The notes under the pieces are model-generated. The model was not told where the DNA came from, did no database searches, and saw only the letters and a program-made list of their open reading frames with translations. Below are positions 1 to 5,904 of a stretch of 7,312 bases of DNA, piece after piece (position 1 is the first letter of the stretch; each line of letters begins with the position of its first letter). A program made the position numbers and the translations under genes. The stretch lies in contig WVXN01000074.1 in assembly GCA_011773475.1 (NCBI GenBank), positions 2,644 through 9,955 on the forward strand, in the 5' to 3' direction. Origin of the DNA: Candidatus Aenigmatarchaeota archaeon. Lineage in GTDB: Archaea; Aenigmatarchaeota; Aenigmatarchaeia; Aenigmatarchaeales; Aenigmatarchaeaceae.

Positions 1-4
1 TCAT
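1..4 (-). other. Possible start codon of the next minus-strand gene
   Basis: Reading the minus strand, GTGAT (12-8) is followed after three bases by ATG (4-2). This is the same arrangement as at the ybjQ-like start (GTGAT, three bases, ATG). If real, a gene begins 46 bases downstream of the flippase stop on the same strand, possibly cotranscribed with it. Only one codon is inside the window, so this is weak. Confidence 0.25.
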
Positions 5-50
5 TGAATCACTTAACTATCAAAATTTAGAGAGGTAAATATAAAAAGTT

Positions 51-1217
51 TCATGAACTCAACAAAATAAAACTTATTATGATTAATAAGATGTTTTGAG
101 TTAAAACAAATAAAGCAAATCTCTTAACCTTTCCCAAACCCTGAAGGTAATTAAAATAAATTGTATTAAAACCAAAAATAAGCCCTATAATTGTTAAAAT
201 CTTAAACATGAATAAACTTTTCATATAACCACTGAAAAAAGTTGTAAACAACCAATCTGAAACCAAAAACACAAGTATTATTCCAATAATAGCAACAATA
301 AGGTATAATTTGAAGGCCTTCATTAGAATGTTTTTTGCGTCTTCATGTCTTTTTAGACCATTAAGTTCTGATACCTTTGGAAAAACAATAGCTGATAAAG
401 CCATAGGAATCAACAAAGTTGCTGAATAGAAAATAAAAGCAAAAGAGAAAAAACCAATTTTTTCTTGAGAGAAAAATAAGCTTAGAAAAGGCACTACTGC
501 ATTAAGTAATCCAACAACTATGTTAGTTAAATATATTGGTATGCTGAATTTCAAGAAAATCTTTTTAACGTCAAATTCTTTAGTTTTTTTTAAAATTTTT
601 TTGTCAAAAAAGAACTTGATATTAAACAAATTACCTATCAAGGGTCCAAGACTCCAACCTAAAATAATGTAAAAAATTCCTAAAGGACTTAAAAGAATAG
701 CAAGAATAGCAGAGCTTGAAAGATTTAAAAATTGTGATAATGCATATAATTTGAATTTTTGAAAACCTTGAACAATGAATTGAAATGCACCGAAAAATGT
801 TAAACTTATTAATAAAATTCCAGCTGATATCAAATAACTTAATGAAGGATCTTTTAGGAAGATTATGCTTATTTGTTCTCTTAATAGAAAGATTATTATT
901 ATTAAGATTAAATAGGTAGCTACTTTTAATTTTAAGAACCAGTTCACTAAATATCCAATTTTCTCTTTATTTTTACTGCCAAATTCAGAAATATATTTGG
1001 TTAAACTAGCATTAACACCAAACTCTATTAACAAAGGTAAAAATGAAAATAAGTAAAGAATAATCTTAAAAACACCAAAATCTACAGCTCCCAATTGATT
1101 TGCAATAAGTAGATTAGCTAAAAAAACTATTAGATTAGAGCTAAGAGTGGCAATAAAAATAATACTACCAGTTTTTGCTAGATCACTTTTGAGTATTGCC
1201 ACTACATGTTTTTTCAT
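51..1217 (-). CDS. Polysaccharide/lipid-linked oligosaccharide flippase (COG2244, Wzx/AglR-like)
   Basis: This is an integral membrane protein of 388 residues, and by eye I find about 11 hydrophobic segments (roughly 15-40, 47-68, 96-112, 126-150, 157-177, 179-201, 222-245, 254-280, 302-324, 335-358, 366-387). The spacing and motifs fit the MATE/MVF-superfamily polysaccharide exporters: LGAVDFGVF (43-51) after the first helix, GVNASLTKYISEFG (67-80) after the second, and GFQKFKLYA (151-159) after the fourth. Family members move undecaprenyl- or dolichol-linked glycans across the cytoplasmic membrane; in archaea a Wzx-like protein (AglR) is implicated in N-glycosylation. The ATG at 1217 is chosen because the charged MKKH start precedes the first helix with no long extension. 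No clear Shine-Dalgarno motif precedes it. The family usually has 12-14 helices and over 400 residues, so this copy is short at its C-terminus. It is divergent from a sequon-rich surface protein, which suggests, but does not prove, a role in glycosylation. Confidence 0.85.
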   Translation of the reverse strand: MKKHVVAILKSDLAKTGSIIFIATLSSNLIVFLANLLIANQLGAVDFGVFKIILYLFSFLPLLIEFGVNASLTKYISEFGSKNKEKIGYLVNWFLKLKVATYLILIIIIFLLREQISIIFLKDPSLSYLISAGILLISLTFFGAFQFIVQGFQKFKLYALSQFLNLSSSAILAILLSPLGIFYIILGWSLGPLIGNLFNIKFFFDKKILKKTKEFDVKKIFLKFSIPIYLTNIVVGLLNAVVPFLSLFFSQEKIGFFSFAFIFYSATLLIPMALSAIVFPKVSELNGLKRHEDAKNILMKAFKLYLIVAIIGIILVFLVSDWLFTTFFSGYMKSLFMFKILTIIGLIFGFNTIYFNYLQGLGKVKRFALFVLTQNILLIIISFILLSS

Positions 1218-1312
1218 TTAATAAGATATGTGACATTCAAATAAATTCTTTGTTTTTATACAAAAATTTATAAGGCGGTTTAATTATATTCTTAATTATA
1301 AGAGGTGCTTCC
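1218..1312. promoter_or_regulatory. Divergent promoter region between flippase and surface-protein genes
   Basis: This is a 95-bp AT-rich spacer between two divergent starts. On the plus strand a box A candidate TTTATAA (1267-1273) with an A-rich upstream flank (BRE-like) lies about 43 bases before the TTG start, which predicts transcription from near 1296 and a short leader. On the minus strand GTATAAAAAC (1261-1252) lies about 40 bases before the flippase ATG. A second minus-strand AT box (1247-1240) sits about 27 bases upstream, where a leaderless transcript would need it. Boxes are assigned by spacing only. Confidence 0.5.
1302..1307 (+). promoter_or_regulatory. Shine-Dalgarno GAGGTG that fixes a TTG start
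   Basis: GAGGTG matches the archaeal 16S anti-Shine-Dalgarno end (complement AGGAGGTGAT). It ends 5 bases before TTG at 1313 but 23 bases before the first in-frame ATG at 1331. The spacing supports TTG as the true start, which adds six residues (MNKKGI) including two lysines before the signal-peptide core. Confidence 0.7.
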
Positions 1313-4300
1313 TTGAATAAGAAAGGTATAATGAAATTAGGGCTATTTTTTGTAATATTTTTAGTGATTATAACAATTTTAGTTCTTTATGTCACACCTA
1401 CAACAGCATCTGTTAATCCAGGTAATATAACAGGATATAATTATTGCGGTGGCTCTCCATGTACATCTTGGGTTAATGTAACAAAAGGAGACATGTTTTT
1501 TGCTGACAACAATCAGGTTTTTATACTAGTTAATTATTCTTGTGTTTCTCCAAGTGTTTGTAATGCAACTATGAATGTTACTGGCAATTTTTCAGAAATA
1601 GGAGGAAACTCAAGTAGAGCTGGCGTGTTCAAGCAGAATGCTACAGATGGAAGTTGGGCAATTTTTGAATTGAATGACACTGTCAATCTCACTCTTGCTG
1701 GTGGTTCAATAATGATGGAACCGAGAAATGTTACAATTAATGCTACAGATGGTAATATAAGTACTGGTTTTTATCTTGATAATGTTTTTGCACCAGTTAT
1801 GTTAGTAAATATGTCTACACTTCCTGGTTGCCCTCCTCCTACAGAACCTTTACCACCACAAATACCATTGCTTAATGGAACACTTGTAAATGTTGGTGCA
1901 TGTTGGGATGGAAATTGTACTGTAGAGGATAGAGCACAATATATGAATGCTACACATTATGCACTTTGTGGTCCAACATTTGGTGGAGACACTACTAACT
2001 TTACAGCTGTGGCTGATACAGGTAATTTCTCCAATTTTAGTCTTGTTATAGAAGTTCCTGGAATAGCAAAAATAAATTACACACAAAATGTCAGTATGGA
2101 TGATCCGCAGAAGTCTCAAGCTCTTTTCGAGTTTGCAGTTAAGAATATAATGGCTGGCCCTAGAATTGGAATTAATGAGACAGAATGGAATGGGACAGAT
2201 CCAAACAAGCCAAACTTAAACTTATCAGCAAGATTGACTATGTATAACGTATCAAATAGATTTGGAATAAGTGGTAGGCCCCAGATATTTAAATATGCTC
2301 ATACTAACACAACAGGGATTCCCTGTCCACCATTTATATGTTCTGATTTTGTTTGGGACGGAGAAAATATTACTTTTAATGTAACTAGTTTTTCTGATTA
2401 TGGAATGTCAGATGCAATAAATATAACTTTAGAAAGCCCCTCTAATTTAACTTATAGTAATAACCAAACTATAAATTTCACTTTCACACCAGTATGGAAT
2501 ACTTCTGTAACAAATATGGATAACTGTACACTCTATGGAAACTTCACTGGTAGTTGGTTAGCAAATGAAACTAATGACACAAGACCTTTAGTTAATGGAA
2601 GCATTAATTGGATAAACAACACTGTTAGTTCTGACGGACCTTATTCATGGAATATTTATTGTTATGATAATACTAGTCAATATGATTTTTACTCCATTAA
2701 CTGGACTATATTTGTGGATACTGCAAAACCAACCTTTACAAATAATAATTCTAATACAAGTTCAATAAATGCAACTCAACCTGTTTTAATATATGCTAAC
2801 TGGTCAGATGATAATAATTTAGATTATGCTTGGTTATCAACAAATGAAACAGGAACTTGGGTTAATTATACAGATGGAAATTATAGCTCTCCTTATGATA
2901 TTAATTTAACTGCAGGTGAAACTTGGTCTAATTTCACATGGGATAATGATACTTTTGAATTAGGAGTGGTTGCTTGGAAAATATATGCTAATGATTCTGC
3001 TGGTAATGAGAATGTCACAGGTAATATGACCTTTAGTGTTAGTGATACAATATCACCAACATATTCAAATAATTCAACAAATACAACTCTTGCAGGAATT
3101 GCTACTGAATTTAGATTAAGATGGCAAGATTATGGCGGACTTTCAGGTTATATTTTCTCTTTTGATAATTGTACTGGAGGTTCAAATTTAGTGAACGATA
3201 GTTGGGTTTCAATTATTGGTTTAACTAATTGGTCTAATGTTACCAAAACACCAAATTATACAACAGGCTGTAATGTTGCTTGGAAAGTATATGCAAATGA
3301 CACTTCAGACAATTGGAATTCTACAGGTATAATGAATTATACTACTAAAAATGCAAGCGGTCTTTACTGTACACAAAACGCTCAGTGTATAGGTGGATAT
3401 TGTGTTCATAGTGTTTGTAGAGCATCATCAACATTTTGTGGAGATGGATATTGTGATACAGGAGAAGCTTGTGCTGTAGATAGTACAAACTGTCTTTCCG
3501 GTTATTCATGTACCAATGGTTGTGTAGCTACAAATGGGGGAGGTGGAACAAGCGGAACAGGTGGGTCAACAGGCGGAACTGTTTCAACAGCTGTTATTAG
3601 ACTCGCAGTAGGTAAAGTAAACATTACAATGACATCACTCACAACAGGCGGAAAACTGATTGCAAATATAGCAAGATTTAGAGATGTTGCAATGAGGGGA
3701 ATGAACATTACTGTTGTAAATAATGTAGGTTACATAAAAATAATGATATCTAAATTACAAACTTTACCATCAACAGTTCCTTTTGATATAAATGGTAAGG
3801 TGTATCATTATATTAACATAGAAAGAATAAACATTACTGATTCTGATATTAATACTGTTAATATTGAATTCGCTGTAAATAAAACTTGGTTAACAGATAA
3901 CAATGTTGATGCTACGAATATTACTTTATACAGATGGGCTAATAATAGATGGAATGATTTAAGTGCAACAAAAATAGCTGAAAGCACTACAGAAGTATTT
4001 TATAAGGCAAATTCTCCAGGATTATCTGTGTTTATAATTGGAACTACAGGTGGTGCACCACCAGAACCAGAACCAGAACCAGAAGAGGGATGTGAAGAAA
4101 GCTGGTCTTGCACAGATTGGTCTGAATGTACAGATAAAATACAAACTAGAACATGTACAGACTCTAATAATTGTGGAACAACTGTTAATAAGCCTGCAGA
4201 GTCTCAATCATGTGAAGTAACAATAGCAGGAGTTGGACCTACAACAGTTTCGATTTTAACTAATGTAATAATAATTGTTGCTGCAATAGTAATCTGTGTT

Positions 4301-4447
4301 TTCATTTTCTTACAAAGAGTTAGGATAACATCTTTCTTACATGATTTAGCTAAGAAAACCAAGGGAACCAAGAAAAAATCAACTAAAATTCTTACAGAAA
4401 CAGAAGAACCAGCTAAATCTATTGTAGAAAAACAGGAATCCGAATAA
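1313..4447 (+). CDS. Large sequon-rich cell-surface protein with Ig-like repeats, PGF-pre-PGF-like domain and C-terminal membrane anchor
   Basis: The protein has 1044 residues and starts at TTG. A signal peptide covers about 1-32 (KK, then a hydrophobic core, ending TTA|S). Domain A (33-170) and domain B (186-365, ending in an SFSDYG motif) are separated by a proline-rich linker (171-185). Three Ig-like segments follow (about 370-468, 469-577, 578-678). A cassette with ten cysteines (686-737) includes CGDGYCDTGEAC. After a Gly/Ser/Thr linker (742-757) comes a PGF-pre-PGF-like domain (about 759-910) with NKTWL, LYRWANNRW and SPGLSVFIIG. Then come Pro-Glu repeats (917-924), a thrombospondin-1-like module (927-967: SWSCTDWSEC, QTRTC, CGT, KP), a membrane helix (about 977-1000) and a Lys- then Glu-rich cytoplasmic tail. 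I count about 72 N-X-S/T sites, all before the helix, so most of the protein is probably outside the cell and N-glycosylated. It may be an S-layer, adhesin or sheath-like component; the ligand is unknown. It is divergent from a flippase. The coding frame is certain and the exact role is not. Confidence 0.9.
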   Translation: MNKKGIMKLGLFFVIFLVIITILVLYVTPTTASVNPGNITGYNYCGGSPCTSWVNVTKGDMFFADNNQVFILVNYSCVSPSVCNATMNVTGNFSEIGGNSSRAGVFKQNATDGSWAIFELNDTVNLTLAGGSIMMEPRNVTINATDGNISTGFYLDNVFAPVMLVNMSTLPGCPPPTEPLPPQIPLLNGTLVNVGACWDGNCTVEDRAQYMNATHYALCGPTFGGDTTNFTAVADTGNFSNFSLVIEVPGIAKINYTQNVSMDDPQKSQALFEFAVKNIMAGPRIGINETEWNGTDPNKPNLNLSARLTMYNVSNRFGISGRPQIFKYAHTNTTGIPCPPFICSDFVWDGENITFNVTSFSDYGMSDAINITLESPSNLTYSNNQTINFTFTPVWNTSVTNMDNCTLYGNFTGSWLANETNDTRPLVNGSINWINNTVSSDGPYSWNIYCYDNTSQYDFYSINWTIFVDTAKPTFTNNNSNTSSINATQPVLIYANWSDDNNLDYAWLSTNETGTWVNYTDGNYSSPYDINLTAGETWSNFTWDNDTFELGVVAWKIYANDSAGNENVTGNMTFSVSDTISPTYSNNSTNTTLAGIATEFRLRWQDYGGLSGYIFSFDNCTGGSNLVNDSWVSIIGLTNWSNVTKTPNYTTGCNVAWKVYANDTSDNWNSTGIMNYTTKNASGLYCTQNAQCIGGYCVHSVCRASSTFCGDGYCDTGEACAVDSTNCLSGYSCTNGCVATNGGGGTSGTGGSTGGTVSTAVIRLAVGKVNITMTSLTTGGKLIANIARFRDVAMRGMNITVVNNVGYIKIMISKLQTLPSTVPFDINGKVYHYINIERINITDSDINTVNIEFAVNKTWLTDNNVDATNITLYRWANNRWNDLSATKIAESTTEVFYKANSPGLSVFIIGTTGGAPPEPEPEPEEGCEESWSCTDWSECTDKIQTRTCTDSNNCGTTVNKPAESQSCEVTIAGVGPTTVSILTNVIIIVAAIVICVFIFLQRVRITSFLHDLAKKTKGTKKKSTKILTETEEPAKSIVEKQESE
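2717..3346 (+). repeat. Two adjacent Ig-like protein repeats inside the surface protein
   Basis: Residues 469-577 and 578-678 align as tandem copies. Each opens with an Asp-Thr-x-x-Pro-Thr-(F/Y) motif followed by Asn/Ser/Thr-rich residues (DTAKPTF; DTISPTY), and each closes with a near-identical strand (VAWKIYANDSAGN; VAWKVYANDTSDN) followed by TG-x-M-x-(F/Y). The closing strand is also similar in DNA (2969-2994 and 3275-3300), 306 bases apart. A more diverged third unit lies just upstream (SWNIYCYDNTS at 445-455). Confidence 0.75.
4061..4084 (+). repeat. Hexanucleotide tandem repeat (CCAGAA)x4 encoding Pro-Glu
   Basis: Four perfect CCAGAA units encode (Pro-Glu)x4 in the linker between the PGF-pre-PGF-like domain and the thrombospondin-like module. 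Because the unit is two codons, gain or loss of copies would change linker length without breaking the frame. Confidence 0.9.
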
Positions 4448-4449
4448 AG

Positions 4450-5469
4450 CTAAGAAATTCGTTGACAAAAAATTATTTTATTAGTTTCATCTATTTCAAA
4501 TTTTACTGATAAGAATTTTTCTATAACCCAGATATTTGTTCTAACATGGTTTGTTATTTCAGCAACAGAAACCTTTGAATTACCTGCTAAAGCCATGTAA
4601 GGAAGAATTTGATCTGCCATCCATTTATCCAAACATGCATTAGAATCAATCTGTTTTACTAAGCTTTTTGCAGCTTCTTCGCCAACTTTTTCAGCAAGCT
4701 TACCTCTTTCTCCTAATTCAGATGCTCCCAATTTACAATTTTCAAAATGTGCATGAGGATTAATAGAAGAACCTGGAGAAAGTGTTGGAACATAACTTAT
4801 ATTAACATTCTCAAAACTTTTTCCTAAAGCTTTTTTAGCACCTTCTACCTGCCTTTCAGCAACTTTTCTATTTTTTAAATTTTCAGATGCTATGCTCCAA
4901 ATATCAATTCTTTTAAGATCTTCTCTTTTTGTTAAGTTTATTGTTTTAAGTTCTTTACAAGGTTTTATGATTATTTTAACTTTTCCTCCACCTTTAGGAT
5001 AAAATCCATGTTTTAATGTTTCTATGTGAATATCAATATTCATTTTTTTTAAAAAATCACAAAAGATGTGTTGAAAGTATGTTGTTGTTGGACTCCATTT
5101 GACATCAGTCCCACCTGTTATTTCTAAAACAACTTCGTTTTCAGCATGAAGAGAAGGTAAAACTAAAGTTTGGAGAACTAAAGATATTGCACCAGCAGTT
5201 CCAACATCTATTGATAAATAACCACCTTCAATTTTTTTGGGTATAAATTCAATTGAAGTGCTTCCAATTTTTGCATTTTTCAATTCAGCATTACATAATT
5301 CAGTTGTAGCTTCTATTCCTTTCAAATGTTGTGCTCTTAATCCAGGATTACGACGCTTGGCCCTTATGTTTTCTATTTTAACTGGTTTGCCAGTTATTGC
5401 TGAAAGTGCAATAGAAGTTCTAATTATCTGACCTCCACCTTCAAGATAAGAACCATCAATTAATATCAT
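4450..5469 (-). CDS. rtcA: RNA 3'-terminal phosphate cyclase
   Basis: This 339-residue cytoplasmic enzyme matches the usual RtcA length. The family converts an RNA 3'-phosphate to a 2',3'-cyclic phosphate using ATP, through enzyme-AMP and RNA-AMP intermediates. Visible family motifs are EGGGQIIRTS (10-19), RAKRRNPGLRAQHL (36-49), GGTDVKWSPTTTY (119-131), GFYPKGGG (155-162), a middle insert domain (about 180-280) and MADQILPYMALAG (284-296). The expected adenylated nucleophile is His308 in TNHVRTN, which aligns with E. coli His309. The ATG at 5469 gives the standard MILIDG(S/N) start. No Shine-Dalgarno motif is seen. The stop lies 2 bases past the stop of the convergent surface-protein gene. 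It is divergent from the ybjQ-like gene. No RtcB ligase or archease is adjacent, so the repair partner, if any, is elsewhere. The enzyme looks intact. Confidence 0.95.
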   Translation of the reverse strand: MILIDGSYLEGGGQIIRTSIALSAITGKPVKIENIRAKRRNPGLRAQHLKGIEATTELCNAELKNAKIGSTSIEFIPKKIEGGYLSIDVGTAGAISLVLQTLVLPSLHAENEVVLEITGGTDVKWSPTTTYFQHIFCDFLKKMNIDIHIETLKHGFYPKGGGKVKIIIKPCKELKTINLTKREDLKRIDIWSIASENLKNRKVAERQVEGAKKALGKSFENVNISYVPTLSPGSSINPHAHFENCKLGASELGERGKLAEKVGEEAAKSLVKQIDSNACLDKWMADQILPYMALAGNSKVSVAEITNHVRTNIWVIEKFLSVKFEIDETNKIIFCQRIS

Positions 5470-5530
5470 AAGAATATTTTGTCTGTTAAACTTATTTATT
5501 AATGAAAACTAATATAAAAATCGTGATTTA
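5470..5530. promoter_or_regulatory. Divergent promoter region between rtcA and the ybjQ-like gene
   Basis: This 61-bp spacer serves both genes. For rtcA, TTTTTATATTA reads on the minus strand (5520-5510) about 45 bases before the ATG, and a second AT box near 5500-5492 would suit a leaderless start. For the plus-strand gene the best-placed box is CTTATTTATTAA (5491-5502), about 35 bases upstream. GTGAT (5523-5527), complementary to the 16S 3' end, lies 3 bases before the plus-strand ATG. Box choices rest on sequence and spacing only. Confidence 0.45.
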
Positions 5531-5866
5531 ATGGCAGATATTTTAATAGCAACAACTCCTACAATAGAGGGTTATAAAATTGTTAAAGTTTTAGGAACAG
5601 TTCATGGACTTACTGTTAGAACTAGAGGACTTTGGGGAAAGTTTGTAGCTGGTATAGAAAGCATGGTTGGTGGTGAAGTTACAGCATTTACAGAAGAATG
5701 TGAAAAAGCGAAGGTAGAATCAATGGAAAGACTTAAAAAGAATGCTAGAAAAATGAGAGCGAATGCAATTGTAAGAACAGATTTTGAGACAAGTGATATA
5801 TTTGCTGGTGCAGCAGTTGTTTTTTCTGCATATGGAACTGCTGTTGTTGTAGAACCTACCAGATAA
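5531..5866 (+). CDS. YbjQ/UPF0145-family small protein (PF01906)
   Basis: This 111-residue protein has no signal peptide or membrane helix and is close to the family's usual length of slightly over 100 residues. The family pattern is clear: an early Gly-x-x-x-Gly strand turn (LGTVHGLTV, 21-29), GGEV (47-50) followed by an amphipathic helix with many charged residues (about 52-76), then ANAIVRTDFETSDI (77-90) and the final strand AYGTAVVV (100-107). E. coli YbjQ belongs to this family, whose biochemical role is not established. The database label 'heavy-metal-binding' gets little support here: the chain has one Cys (57) and one His (25) and no metal-ligand cluster. The ATG follows GTGAT by 3 bases. 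The gene stands alone on its strand, divergent from rtcA and convergent with the beta-CASP nuclease. Confidence 0.88.
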   Translation: MADILIATTPTIEGYKIVKVLGTVHGLTVRTRGLWGKFVAGIESMVGGEVTAFTEECEKAKVESMERLKKNARKMRANAIVRTDFETSDIFAGAAVVFSAYGTAVVVEPTR

Positions 5867-5904
5867 AAATATTAACCAAGAAATACCATGCATTAAAAAT
5901 TATA
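5867..5904. terminator. Convergent 3' spacer with T-rich tracts
   Basis: This 38-bp spacer lies between the stops of the ybjQ-like gene and the beta-CASP gene. On the minus strand it carries T5 runs at 5899-5895 and at 5869-5865, as expected for archaeal T-rich intrinsic termination of the beta-CASP transcript. The plus-strand transcript meets its first T run (5930-5935) only inside the 3' end of the opposing gene. I see no convincing stem-loop. Confidence 0.35.

Noticed and set aside
1..30. Plus-strand frame ending in TAG at 28-30 as the tail of a convergent gene
   Set aside because: Nine codons with no recognisable sequence; another frame also ends nearby, so chance explains it.
1850..2119. 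Minus-strand open frame of 89 codons inside the surface-protein gene
   Set aside because: It is the antisense shadow of a Cys/Asn/Thr-rich coding region. Its product is a low-complexity Cys/Ile/Ser mix with no family resemblance, while the plus strand has clear domains.
2717..3346. CRISPR-like or DNA-level repeat array
   Set aside because: The repetition is at protein level (Ig-like domains of about 100 residues) with only short matching DNA; there are no regular short repeats with spacers.
3502..3708. Minus-strand open frame with Pro/Val-rich product
   Set aside because: It is the reverse complement of the Gly/Ser/Thr linker codons of the surface protein; the PPVDPPVP composition is an artefact of that linker.
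4022..4220. Open frames on both strands across the Pro-Glu repeat
   Set aside because: They owe their openness to the CCAGAA repeat and its surroundings, have no start signals, and overlap a well supported gene.
5237..5431. Plus-strand open frame of 64 codons antisense to rtcA
   Set aside because: It overlaps conserved rtcA motifs on the opposite strand and has no ribosome-binding site.
5511..5520. TATAAAAA-type box as promoter for the ybjQ-like gene
   Set aside because: Its centre is only about 16 bases from the ATG, so transcription would begin inside the gene; it fits better as the minus-strand box for rtcA.
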